Assembly: GCA_032595675.1 (NCBI GenBank)
Contig: JAVQMD010000001.1
Span: 1,768,640-1,832,639 of the forward strand
Source: Candidatus Electrothrix rattekaaiensis
Lineage (GTDB): Bacteria > Desulfobacterota > Desulfobulbia > Desulfobulbales > Desulfobulbaceae
Direction: 5' to 3'
Length of the DNA stretch: 64,000 nt
The position numbers were made by a program, and so were the translations under genes. Positions 42,140 through 51,079 of this stretch are shown here, one piece after another. Numbering within the stretch: the first letter of the stretch is position 1; each line of letters starts with the position of its first letter. The notes under the pieces are model-generated. The model had not been told where the DNA came from, did no database searches, and was given only the letters and a program-made list of their open reading frames with translations.

Positions 42140-44008
42140 TCAGTTACACTCGCTAACAGCATCTTTCCTTCTATTTTTCCACAACAAATAAATATACAAA
42201 CACCACAGCCGATAACCGTGATCACGAAGCCCCTGCCTGTGCTGCTGCAAGAGCTGAAGAACCTGCGGAACATTCAGCGGAGTCTGCTTCTGGATAAGCA
42301 GTTGCTCCAGTTCCTTTCCCAGCTCGTTTCTGAACCAATCATGGATAGGCACTCCAAAGCCCTGCTTTCGCCTGTTCCATATAGCATCGGGCAATATATC
42401 AGAAAACGATCTTCGTAACATCTTTTTTCCGGTCACCCCTGATCGATGCCAGCTTCGCGGTAACGAAAAGGCAAGCTCCACAACATCACGATCCAAAAAC
42501 GGTGCCCGACTCTCCAAGGAATTGCCCATAGATGCACGGTCAACCTTCACCAGGATATCCTGGGGCAGATAAATCAGAGCATCAGCAAACATCATCCGCT
42601 GGATATCATCAAGATTACACTCCTCGGGGATGTTGGGCGGTTTATGCCCCCTTCCCAGCAGTTCGGGAAATAACGCATTATAATCGTTACGGGCATAAAG
42701 GACCGGAGCAAAATAAGGGGTTTCCTCCTTAATCCGATTCAGTATATCCTGAAAAAGATGTGCTTTTTTAATGAACGAATGGCTATGATGCGCCATAGGC
42801 TCTGGAATTGCCCGAATAATTTTTTCCGCACCAAGGCGAAGCGATTTTGGCAGCCGAGTATACCAACGAAGAATGGACCTAGCCTGATAGCGTTGGTAGC
42901 CGCTGAACAGCTCGTCACCGCCGTCGCCGGATAGTGCCACCTTGACCTTTGATGCAGCAAGCTGCGATACCATTGCTGTGGGCAGAAGCGATGAATCGGA
43001 AAAAGGCTGACCGATATTGTTCAGGATTAACCCTGTCAGATATTCCCGGTCCCAAGAGTCCAACACCTTGACATAATGATCCGTGTTCTGTTGAACAGCG
43101 ATCTGTTCGGCAAATTCCCGCTCATCATAAGAACGTTCGTTAAAACCAATAGTGAAGGTCTTTGGATGCACGCCCAGCTCGGTAGCCATAATCGAAACCA
43201 CTAGGGAAGAATCAACGCCTCCAGAGAGAAAGGCCCCGACCTCGACATCGGCAACCATGCGGCGTTCAACGGCCCGTATAAATGTGCTGCGCAATTCAGC
43301 AGCAGCATCTTCCCGACTTCCGGCAAAAGAACGTATCTGTAAGGACCAATAGGAATCTTCTCGGCAAGATGCTCCGGGTGACCAATGAAGAAGATGTCCG
43401 GGCAAAACCTCATGCACTCCCTGGTATGCTGTTGTTCCTGGAAGGTAGTAGCCGTGGCGGAGAAAATCAGCGGTAGAATCCAGATCCTCCTCCCATGCTC
43501 CGACTGCCAGCCTACTCAGCGCCGGAAGCTCCGAAGCACAAAGCAAAGCAGAACCTGCTGCTTGGTAATAAAGCGGCTTTTTCCCCATCCGATCCCGGCA
43601 GAGAAGAAGCTTTTTTTCCTGATTATCCCAGAGGGCAAAGCCCCACATCCCCTCCATTCTGTCGATAAAAGAGATTCCCTGAGTGATCAGACCGGCGAGC
43701 AGAACCTCGGTATCACCTTTGGTCTGAAATTTCCACCTTCCCTCCAGCAGCGGTCTCAGTTCTTTATAATTATATATTTCTCCGTTATAGCTGAGAATAA
43801 ACCGCCCGTCAGGACTCTGCATGGGCTGGAGACTGCCAGCTTGGTCAATAATAGAAAGGCGGCGATGGCCGATACTGACGTCTCTGCCCTGCCAGACTCC
43901 TTCATCGTCAGGGCCGCGATGCTCCATCGCACTGAGGGCACGGCCTATCTTGACCCGATGTTCTTCCCCGGTCAAGTCTTCGCTATAAGAAAAAGCAATG
44001 CCGCACAT
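42140..44008 (-). CDS. asnB: Asparagine synthase (glutamine-hydrolysing) family protein
   Basis: This 622-residue AsnB-type protein begins MCGIAFSYSED, with Cys2 as the N-terminal nucleophile of the glutaminase domain (1-200; MSYNGEIYNYKELRP-like motif). It continues with the synthetase domain: ATP-binding SGGVDSSLVVSIMA and SGDGGDELFSGYQRY. In free metabolism it makes asparagine. Homologues in polysaccharide loci are common and may amidate uronic or other sugars; position directly before the initiating transferase favours such a role here. The length is normal. Confidence 0.87.
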   Translation of the reverse strand: MCGIAFSYSEDLTGEEHRVKIGRALSAMEHRGPDDEGVWQGRDVSIGHRRLSIIDQAGSLQPMQSPDGRFILSYNGEIYNYKELRPLLEGRWKFQTKGDTEVLLAGLITQGISFIDRMEGMWGFALWDNQEKKLLLCRDRMGKKPLYYQAAGSALLCASELPALSRLAVGAWEEDLDSTADFLRHGYYLPGTTAYQGVHEVLPGHLLHWSPGASCREDSYWSLQIRSFAGSREDAAAELRSTFIRAVERRMVADVEVGAFLSGGVDSSLVVSIMATELGVHPKTFTIGFNERSYDEREFAEQIAVQQNTDHYVKVLDSWDREYLTGLILNNIGQPFSDSSLLPTAMVSQLAASKVKVALSGDGGDELFSGYQRYQARSILRWYTRLPKSLRLGAEKIIRAIPEPMAHHSHSFIKKAHLFQDILNRIKEETPYFAPVLYARNDYNALFPELLGRGHKPPNIPEECNLDDIQRMMFADALIYLPQDILVKVDRASMGNSLESRAPFLDRDVVELAFSLPRSWHRSGVTGKKMLRRSFSDILPDAIWNRRKQGFGVPIHDWFRNELGKELEQLLIQKQTPLNVPQVLQLLQQHRQGLRDHGYRLWCLYIYLLWKNRRKDAVSECN

Positions 44009-44072
44009 GGTCTATATTTCTCCCTCCGGGGATTGAATCATCTTCACGATACCAAAAGACCTACTAACCAAC

Positions 44073-44885
44073 TTATTTATTTTCTTCTATGAACTGACAA
44101 ACTTCAGGACTAAGCCCCAGAGAACTGCCCAACTCGTCAAACCATCTCCTTTCACTCTCTGTATCAATAATGACTGCCGAGGCGGCAACGGCATACATGG
44201 CCTGTCCCAGTCGAACATCTTCAATTCCTTGGGTCAGTTCAGCAAGACTGCGAGGGTGATGCAGCTCTTCCAGGAGAAACATCTTTTCTTCCTGGGCAAG
44301 TTCCACTGCACGCAGACGATCAAGAATCACCCTTTCCTCCTCACTGTCAAGCATGCCGTCCGCATGGGCGGCCCCGACCATGACCTGAATCAAGCGACGG
44401 GCAACGTCCTGCTCATCAAGTGCTGTTCTCAACGGTTTGACAGAGGCGGTCTGCGGTGAACTCGTCGGGACCGGAGAAACAGGGTTCATAGCCTGTTCCT
44501 GCTGCGCCCCGGTCGGCGGAGGCGGGGGCGGAGGAGCAGCAGAGGCAACCTGTACCGGCGTTGCCTGCGGGCTATATTGTGCTCCAACCCCGACAGCTGC
44601 TTGGCGCTGCTGGGTCTGTTTACTTGTTCGATATATTTCGTAGGCCCCGACCCCCAACCCAATGGCCGTGAGCAGGCCTTTGCCAGACGTCAAATTACCG
44701 GTCAAATTATCAAGCAAAGATCTCTTTTTTGAGACGTGTTGCGAAGATGCACCTTGCCGGTAATATCCGTCTCCTCCTTTGTGCTTATACTTTTTTTTAT
44801 ATTTTTTATGCTTCTTATTAAACTGGTTCCCGCCGGAACCTGTGACCTCATGTAACAGCTTACCAAACAATTTTTCAATGTCCAT
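44073..44885 (-). CDS. DUF533 / TerB-like protein
   Basis: This protein of about 270 residues has the start set at 44885 (MDIEKLFGKLL) because AGGAGAGGCT is directly upstream; a longer frame begins at 44948. Residues 1-60 carry a Lys/Tyr/His-rich basic stretch, then a hydrophobic segment (GLLTAIGLGVGAYEIY), then a Pro/Ala/Gln-rich linker. The C-terminal about 110 residues are a helical TerB-like domain (VMVGAAHADGMLDSEEERVILDR) that in relatives binds metal. Role unknown. It may be membrane-associated through the single hydrophobic segment. Confidence 0.75.
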   Translation of the reverse strand: MDIEKLFGKLLHEVTGSGGNQFNKKHKKYKKKYKHKGGDGYYRQGASSQHVSKKRSLLDNLTGNLTSGKGLLTAIGLGVGAYEIYRTSKQTQQRQAAVGVGAQYSPQATPVQVASAAPPPPPPPTGAQQEQAMNPVSPVPTSSPQTASVKPLRTALDEQDVARRLIQVMVGAAHADGMLDSEEERVILDRLRAVELAQEEKMFLLEELHHPRSLAELTQGIEDVRLGQAMYAVAASAVIIDTESERRWFDELGSSLGLSPEVCQFIEENK

Positions 44886-44948
44886 AGCCTCTCCTGAAAA
44901 AGGATGAATATTTCGTCTCTGCCAGTGATAGACAAAAATAATCTCCAA

Positions 44949-45253
44949 TACCCTTCTGATAGAATCAGTTTATTGTACCTATTGCGTCGTTGGAAGCAAG
45001 AAGAATTCGACCATTCCCTCAGAGAATCGTTCAGGCACTAAGGAGCATGACCTCTATACCTTCAATCCGTTGTAAAACCTGCGAGTTGCTAGTTTTCATT
45101 TTTTCTTTTTCCACTCTTGACTCATGAAAGTTACCAAGAAAAAATTCCGTCCCAGTGCGAATTATGAAAAAACCAGCTTGCAGGAACCCGTTTTTTTGCT
45201 ACACTAAAAAATTTGTCGCAAATAAAGGCGACCACAAAATCATCGGATAAAAA
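44949..45253. other. Intergenic gap between divergent genes
   Basis: About 305 bp with no supported gene; it must include promoters for the DUF533-like and dGTPase-like genes. No clear hairpin or operator noticed. Confidence 0.35.
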
Positions 45254-46441
45254 ATGGAAAAAGCCAGCTCGCTGTTTACTGGTTTGAGAGACAAACTTGC
45301 CAGGGAAGAAAAAAGCCGTTTTTCCCCTCTTGCATGCCTCAGCCAAGACAGCATTCGCAGAAAAAAGGAGAACCGACAGGGGTACCGCCAGCCGTTTGCC
45401 AAGGATGCTGATCGCATTCTTCACTCCAAGGCCTATACCCGCTATATTGACAAAACACAGGTTTTCTCGCTGATCGATAATGATCACATCACGCATCGCG
45501 TGCTGCACGTACAATTGGTCTCCAGGATCGCCAGAACAGCAGGACGTTTTCTGGGATTAAATGAAGATCTGATTGAGGCGATTGCCTTGGGTCACGATAT
45601 CGGTCATCCTCCTTTCGGGCATGAAGGGGAACATATTTTGGACCGTCTGTGTCTGGCTCATGGATTACCCGGCTTTCGCCATAATATCCAGTCAGTTCAG
45701 TTCCTGGACAGGATTGAAAAAAAAGGCGCAGGCTGGAATCTGACCCTTCAGGTTCTGGACGGGATACTCTGCCATGACGGAGAAGCAAATATTACCCTGC
45801 TCGTGCCAAAACGGCAACGAGAACCAAGCTTTTCCTCTTTTGATCGCCTTGTGAAGCAAGAGGCAGAGAAAGAAGCTCTTGAAAAAAGCCTGATGCCCAT
45901 GACCCTTGAGGGTTGCCTAGTACGACTTGCCGATACTGTTGCCTATATAGGACGTGATATTGAAGATGCTATAGAACTGAACCTGATTACACGAGAGGAA
46001 ATTCCTGCTGCCTGCGGTGAAATATTGGGCAGAAGCAACGGCACCATTGTCCATACCTTGGTGACCGATCTCATTGCTCACAGCACCCCCTCTTCTGACT
46101 GTATTGGATTCAGTGATGAAATCGGCGTTGCACTTCTTAAGCTGAAAAAATTCAACTATGAGCGAATCTATCGGAATCCACTCTTTAAGCCGGATTTCAA
46201 ACGCATTCACTCCTGTTACGAACAACTTTTTTCATTCTATCTGGACCAGCTCACGAGGGGATCTTCACCGAAAAAATCAGAGCGGATTTTTTGGCATTCC
46301 ATGTCGGAAACCTATCTTAACAACCATGCACCGGCAGCTCTAGTCAGAGATTACCTCGCTGGGATGACAGATAAATTTTTTCTACACCAAGCTGAACAGC
46401 TTGGATGCGATGTACCGGAGCGGAAATGTATAGTAAATTAA
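45254..46441 (+). CDS. dgt: HD-domain dGTPase-like triphosphohydrolase
   Basis: This 395-residue protein of the dGTPase family of HD phosphohydrolases cleaves dNTPs to nucleosides and triphosphate. Metal-binding motifs are His81 in THRVLH, the HD pair His114-Asp115 with GHDIGHPPFGHEGE, and the later RLADTVAYIGRDIEDA. Start ATG 45254 has a weak ribosome-binding site. Other bacterial relatives cut other dNTPs, so the preferred substrate is open. The ClC gene overlaps its 3' end. Confidence 0.85.
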   Translation: MEKASSLFTGLRDKLAREEKSRFSPLACLSQDSIRRKKENRQGYRQPFAKDADRILHSKAYTRYIDKTQVFSLIDNDHITHRVLHVQLVSRIARTAGRFLGLNEDLIEAIALGHDIGHPPFGHEGEHILDRLCLAHGLPGFRHNIQSVQFLDRIEKKGAGWNLTLQVLDGILCHDGEANITLLVPKRQREPSFSSFDRLVKQEAEKEALEKSLMPMTLEGCLVRLADTVAYIGRDIEDAIELNLITREEIPAACGEILGRSNGTIVHTLVTDLIAHSTPSSDCIGFSDEIGVALLKLKKFNYERIYRNPLFKPDFKRIHSCYEQLFSFYLDQLTRGSSPKKSERIFWHSMSETYLNNHAPAALVRDYLAGMTDKFFLHQAEQLGCDVPERKCIVN

Positions 46442-48207
46442 AAGGCTTTATACCAGGTGAAAACACAGCTGTCATTATGACTGCTGCTGTTATCGGTCTC
46501 TTGGCCGGTTGTGTAATTATTGTTTTTCACGAGTCGGTAGAGTTTGTCCATACATATATTTTTGAGCAGGGATCAGAGCTCCTGCACATTGACAAAGGAG
46601 GGTGGCATAGGCTGCTTCTTCCCCTTATCCCTATGTCTGGTATGATTTTGCTTATTCCTCTTTCCTGGATGTGGCCGGGAAAGGTTAACGGATACGGCTT
46701 TACGAAATTTCTCCGCCGGGTAAACCTGGAGAACGGTGTCATTAATGCCCGAAATATTTTTATTAAAATAGCTGCAACAGCCATCACCATCGGTTCTGGA
46801 AACTCAGCCGGGGTGGAAGGACCGACCGCACAGATCGGCGGTGCTCTCGGATCCCAGTTCGGCCAGAGACTCAGGGTCTCGGGAGCCCGAATGAAGGTCT
46901 ATATTGCTGCTGGTAGTGCTGGTGCTATTGCAGGCATCTTTAACGCGCCCTTAGCTGGTATATTTTTTGCCGCAGAAATCATCTTGCTCGGCACCTATAA
47001 GATCTCTTCCTTTTCCGCCTTGGTGGTTGCCTCAGCCATGTCCACAGTGGTTTCCCGTGCCTATTATGGCAAGATACCCGCCTTTCCCATCCCAGACTAT
47101 CACATGGTCAACCCGCTCATAGAGATCCCTCTATACGCAGTTATGGCTGTACTCATCGGTCTGCTTGCTGTCATACATATCCGCTTTTTTTATTTTGTCC
47201 GAGACTGGTTCCTCGAACTCTCTCTTCCAGAACATGCGAAACCCATTATCGGTGCCTTCCTAGTAGGTAGTATCGGCATAATTTTCCCCCAGGTTATGGG
47301 AGACGGCTATGAATATATCGAACAGGTTCTGGCCGGTGACGGGATCGTCTGGGTCATGCTGGCTCTGATAGCCTTAAAATCAGTGGCCACCGCCATAACC
47401 CTTGGATCCGGTGGGGCTGGCGGTGTATTCGCACCGGCCTTGTTTATTGGAGCGGTGATCGGCGGGGCCTTCGGCGGTATTGTCCATTCATTCCTGCCCA
47501 ACTTAACCGCAACACCCGGGGCCTATGCCACTATCGGTATCGGGGCTTTCCTGGCCGCCTCAACCCATGCACCGATGACAGCTATCTTTCTGCTTGTTGA
47601 AATGACAGGGAATTATATGATTATCGTCCCGGTTATGCTGACGGCCATTGTAGGCACTGTGACAGCCAATAAATTCTACAGTGACTCTATCGACACCGTA
47701 GATTTCACCCGAGAAGGAATTAACATCCATGAAGGGCGAGAGGTGGCTATCCTCAGATCCATTCGCGTGGGCAAGGCAATCAGTGAGGATGTTGATTTTA
47801 TCAGTGAAACTGCTAATATTAATAATCTCCTGGATCTCTTTGCCATTGCCAAAGACTCGCTCTATTTTCCCGTAGTTGATCATGAAGGCAAGATGGTCGG
47901 AGTCGTATCCATGCAAGATGTGAAGACAATTCTCCATGATGAGCAAAAGCGATGCTGCCATCTGGTTGGTGCTATTTGCAGCCGCGATGTGATCACTCTG
48001 ACACCGGATCATAACCTGTTTGAAGCGATGCAGCTCTTTGATGTCAAAGGCATTGAGGAAATCCCGGTAGTGGAAAGTATGGAGGAACAATGGGTTGTTG
48101 GAAAACTCAAGCGAAGAGACGTGATTTCAGTGTATAATCATGAAGTACTAAAACGAGGAATCAGCGAAAAGGCCGAAGATATCCGCCTGCTCTGTTCATC
48201 ATCATAA
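46426..48207 (+). CDS. ClC-family chloride channel/transporter with CBS domains
   Basis: About 593 residues with a ClC membrane domain (ten or more helices) followed by two CBS domains (about 460-590). Selectivity motifs are GSGNSAGVEGPTAQIGGALGS, which keeps the gating glutamate in GVEGP, and GSGGAGGVFAPALFIGAVIGG. The start at ATG 46426 (MYSKLKGF) lies inside the end of the dGTPase gene, so the genes overlap by 16 bp. Such proteins exchange chloride for protons or conduct chloride; the CBS pair suggests control by nucleotides. An earlier in-frame ATG is at 46405. Confidence 0.88.
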   Translation: MYSKLKGFIPGENTAVIMTAAVIGLLAGCVIIVFHESVEFVHTYIFEQGSELLHIDKGGWHRLLLPLIPMSGMILLIPLSWMWPGKVNGYGFTKFLRRVNLENGVINARNIFIKIAATAITIGSGNSAGVEGPTAQIGGALGSQFGQRLRVSGARMKVYIAAGSAGAIAGIFNAPLAGIFFAAEIILLGTYKISSFSALVVASAMSTVVSRAYYGKIPAFPIPDYHMVNPLIEIPLYAVMAVLIGLLAVIHIRFFYFVRDWFLELSLPEHAKPIIGAFLVGSIGIIFPQVMGDGYEYIEQVLAGDGIVWVMLALIALKSVATAITLGSGGAGGVFAPALFIGAVIGGAFGGIVHSFLPNLTATPGAYATIGIGAFLAASTHAPMTAIFLLVEMTGNYMIIVPVMLTAIVGTVTANKFYSDSIDTVDFTREGINIHEGREVAILRSIRVGKAISEDVDFISETANINNLLDLFAIAKDSLYFPVVDHEGKMVGVVSMQDVKTILHDEQKRCCHLVGAICSRDVITLTPDHNLFEAMQLFDVKGIEEIPVVESMEEQWVVGKLKRRDVISVYNHEVLKRGISEKAEDIRLLCSSS

Positions 48208-48277
48208 ATAAAAAAATCTGAGAGCATTTACGCCCCTGCCCCCTCCAAAAAAGGGAAAGGGATACCAGAGTCTCGCT

Positions 48278-48655
48278 ATGAAAATCACCCTTTTTTCCTT
48301 CGGCTTTAAACACGGATATCCTGAAGCCAACATCGTTTGGGATGTCCGTTTTCTTCCCAACCCGTATTGGGTGGAAAACCTGCGGGAACATACCGGCCTG
48401 GAAGAACAGGTGGCCGCCTATGCCTTGGACAATGCAACAGGCCAGGAGTTTGTAGAGCATCTTTCCTCACTCGTCTCCTTTACAGTGAAGAAACATAAGG
48501 CAGGAAAACGGGAAGAACTTCGTTGTGCCATAGGCTGCACCGGCGGACGGCATCGTTCTGTTGCGGTGACCGAGTACCTGCGCGGCGTTCTGTCCGAATG
48601 TCTGGACAGCAGGGACGAGCTGATTGTGTATCATAGGGATATTGAGAAGAGGTAG
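48278..48655 (+). CDS. Free-standing RapZ C-terminal domain protein
   Basis: This 125-residue protein corresponds to the C-terminal half of RapZ only (FSFGFKHGYPEANIVWDVRF, LPNPYWVENLREHTGL, and IGCTGGRHRSVAVTEYL). In RapZ this half binds RNA and has a nucleotide-like phosphate site; the P-loop ATPase half that normally precedes it is absent here. The start ATG lies 70 bp after the ClC gene. The standalone form suggests a small RNA- or nucleotide-binding regulator. Confidence 0.82.
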   Translation: MKITLFSFGFKHGYPEANIVWDVRFLPNPYWVENLREHTGLEEQVAAYALDNATGQEFVEHLSSLVSFTVKKHKAGKREELRCAIGCTGGRHRSVAVTEYLRGVLSECLDSRDELIVYHRDIEKR

Positions 48656-48656
48656 A

Positions 48657-48676
48657 GGGACGGCGTGCCGTGCCCC
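48657..48676. repeat. Isolated palindromic repeat
   Basis: GGGACGGCGTGCCGTGCCCC, the same family as the palindromes adjoining the FGE-like genes, lies directly after the RapZ-like gene (stop at 48655), far from the island. Confidence 0.7.
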
Positions 48677-48715
48677 TGCCAAAACATAACATGTCTAACC
48701 AAGGAGGAACACATC

Positions 48716-49063
48716 ATGAAAGAATTGCTCAAGAATATGTTGTACACCGGTGTTGGAGCCGCTTTTCTCACCCGTGATAAGCTTGATGAGATACGCAAGG
48801 ACTTGGTGGATCGGGGCAACCTGACCAAGGAAGAAGGCAAAGAATTCGTTGAAGACCTGCTCAAAAAATCAAACAGTGCCCGTGATCAGCTAGAGATCTG
48901 GCTTGATCGTCAGGTGGAAGATCGCATCAAAGGGTTCAACCTTGCAACAACGGACGAGGTAGCAGAGCTGCGTCGCAAGGTTGAAGAATTGCAGGTCGCT
49001 TTAAACAGCAAGAAAACGCCGGAAACGAACAGTGAAGAAACAGAAGATATTGAAGATGCGTAA
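48716..49063 (+). CDS. Phasin-like / PhaF-type helical protein
   Basis: This 115-residue protein starts at ATG 48716 (MKELLKNMLYTG), with AAGGAGG 7-10 nt upstream; the longer frame to 48665 is rejected. It has an N-terminal amphipathic helical segment (LLKNMLYTGVGAAFLTRDKLDEI), a charged helical middle (VDRGNLTKEEGKEFVEDLLKK) and a coiled-coil-like C-terminus (ATTDEVAELRRKVEELQ) resembling phasin/poly(hydroxyalkanoate) granule proteins. It could coat storage granules or act as a regulator. It ends 6 bp before the UbiB start, so the two are co-translated neighbours. Confidence 0.65.
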   Translation: MKELLKNMLYTGVGAAFLTRDKLDEIRKDLVDRGNLTKEEGKEFVEDLLKKSNSARDQLEIWLDRQVEDRIKGFNLATTDEVAELRRKVEELQVALNSKKTPETNSEETEDIEDA

Positions 49064-49069
49064 ATTTTA

Positions 49070-50815
49070 ATGGTCAGTATCAGGCGACTTGGTGCCATTA
49101 ACCGCACCTACCGACATCTTACCCGATACCGGCAGATCCTGCGGATTCTGTTTAAATACGGTTTTAATGATCTGGTCGATTATTTGCATCTCGACCATTA
49201 TCTGGAAACCGGCCTACAGATGATCAGCCGTAAACCCCGTGAGCAGATATTCCGCTATTCCCGACCGGAACGTCTGCGCATGGGATTGGAAGAATTGGGC
49301 CCGACCTTTATCAAGCTTGGTCAATTGCTTTCGACCCGTCCTGATTTCGCCCCACCTGAGTATCTTGATGAATTAAGGAAACTTCAGGACAATGTACCAC
49401 CCTTTTCCTATCAGGAAGTACAACAGATTTTCCAAGAAGATCAAGGGAAAGATCCCACGGAAATCTTCACCGACTTTGCAGTCACCCCTTTAGCTGCCGC
49501 CTCTATCGGACAGGTCCATCTTGCGCGTATTTCCTCGGATTCTCTCAAGAGCACAACGCTTTCCCGAAAAAACAAAGAAGCTTCAAAACGCGATGTGGTG
49601 GTCAAGGTTCAACGCCCGGGTCTGGAAAATATCATTGCGGTCGACCTAGAAATTCTGGCTCAGATCGCCACCCTGATGGAAGATCATTTTGAGGAGGTCC
49701 AGGGACATCAGCCCTCAGCTATTGTTGAAGAATTCGCTCTCAGTCTTTCCCGCGAGATTGACTTCACGACGGAGCTTGCCAATATCCATCATTTTTCCAA
49801 GCTATTATCTGATAATCCAACTATATATGTGCCAGAAGTTTTTCCAGAGCTATCTACGGAACGAATTCTGGTTATGGAATGGGTGAATGGCATTAAGGCC
49901 TCTGATGTTTCTGAGCTGAAAAAACAGGGGTACAATCTAAGTCTCATTGCCGAACGAGGCGCCAACCTCGTCATGGAACAAATCTTTGTTCATGGTTTTT
50001 TTCACGCTGATCCACATCCGGGAAACCTCTTTATCTTACCGGGGAACAAAATTTGCTTCATTGATTTCGGCCAGATGGGCAGACTACTCTTAAAGGACAG
50101 GGAGAACTTTACTGACTTTGTCCTCAGCATTACCTCAGGTAATGAAAACGAAGCAGTCAATAGCATCCTTAAAATGACTGTGCATAAAGAAGAAATATAT
50201 CGTGACAGACTAGCTCTGGATATCAGTGAGTTAGTAGGTCGCTACATGCATCTGCCCATTGGTGAATTGGAAGTAGAAAAAATACATTTTGAACTGCTAA
50301 AGCTCCTGAGCAAGCATAAACTCTTTTTAAAACCCAATCTCTACCTGATGTTTAAGGCATTGGCAACTGTGGAGGGGGTAGGAACGATACTTGCCCCTGA
50401 GATTGAACTCCTCGCCTTGGCTAAGCCTTTTATGAAAAAAATCAAACTCGACAGGGTGCATCCTCGCCGCTTGATTGATGATCTTTCCATAACTGGCCAC
50501 CAGTACCTCAGTCTGATCCGTGATCTTCCCAGCGAAACCCGCACTATCCTTACCCAGCTTCGCCAGGGCAAAATGAAAATGGAGTTCAAACACAGAGGGC
50601 TGCTCCCGCTAGAACGGGCACTTTACCGGGTTTCCAATCAGATCGCCTTTGCCATTGTCCTTGCCGCCCTGATTGTCGGCTCCTCCCTGATTGTCCTTTC
50701 CGGCATCAAACCGCGTTGGCACGATATTCCCGTTATAGGTCTGGCCGGTTTTCTTGTTGCCGGAATCATGGGTTTCTGGTTGCTTATTTCTATTCTTCGG
50801 CGTGGCAAGCTATGA
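49070..50815 (+). CDS. ubiB: UbiB/ABC1/ADCK-family atypical kinase
   Basis: This 581-residue protein has the ABC1 kinase signatures: LGPTFIKLGQLLSTRPD, AAASIGQVHLA (ATP-binding Ala-rich loop), VVKVQRPG with the conserved Lys, a FFHADPHPGN catalytic loop and CFIDFGQMG. Two C-terminal hydrophobic segments (about 525-545, 555-575) anchor it in the membrane. UbiB promotes ubiquinone synthesis by an ATPase/kinase role not fully understood; in quinone-using bacteria lacking ubiquinone the same family may act on menaquinone or lipids. The gene follows the phasin-like gene with 6 bp between. Confidence 0.88.
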   Translation: MVSIRRLGAINRTYRHLTRYRQILRILFKYGFNDLVDYLHLDHYLETGLQMISRKPREQIFRYSRPERLRMGLEELGPTFIKLGQLLSTRPDFAPPEYLDELRKLQDNVPPFSYQEVQQIFQEDQGKDPTEIFTDFAVTPLAAASIGQVHLARISSDSLKSTTLSRKNKEASKRDVVVKVQRPGLENIIAVDLEILAQIATLMEDHFEEVQGHQPSAIVEEFALSLSREIDFTTELANIHHFSKLLSDNPTIYVPEVFPELSTERILVMEWVNGIKASDVSELKKQGYNLSLIAERGANLVMEQIFVHGFFHADPHPGNLFILPGNKICFIDFGQMGRLLLKDRENFTDFVLSITSGNENEAVNSILKMTVHKEEIYRDRLALDISELVGRYMHLPIGELEVEKIHFELLKLLSKHKLFLKPNLYLMFKALATVEGVGTILAPEIELLALAKPFMKKIKLDRVHPRRLIDDLSITGHQYLSLIRDLPSETRTILTQLRQGKMKMEFKHRGLLPLERALYRVSNQIAFAIVLAALIVGSSLIVLSGIKPRWHDIPVIGLAGFLVAGIMGFWLLISILRRGKL

Positions 50816-51079
50816 CACAGCACCCCCAGGACGTCAGGTACCGCAACAGCTTAGGAATTCTGCTGCCCTCCCCTCTCTCTTCAACAGGAAGCTGTAACCA
50901 TGTCCCTCTTTCGCCACCTCCCTATTACCGGAAAACAGCCCAAAAAGACAGAGAACTTCTTGACACCTATCTTGCTTCTTTTCCCCATTCAGTCCGCCTG
51001 TTGACCACCAATCTTCCGTTATAAAGCGGGTTGCGCGATAAGCTGGATCCATGCTTGATCACTTGATCAGCAAAAAAAA

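Noticed and set aside
50716-51024. 102-codon plus frame after ubiB
   Set aside because: Begins inside the end of ubiB and continues into non-coding sequence; no domain or RBS.
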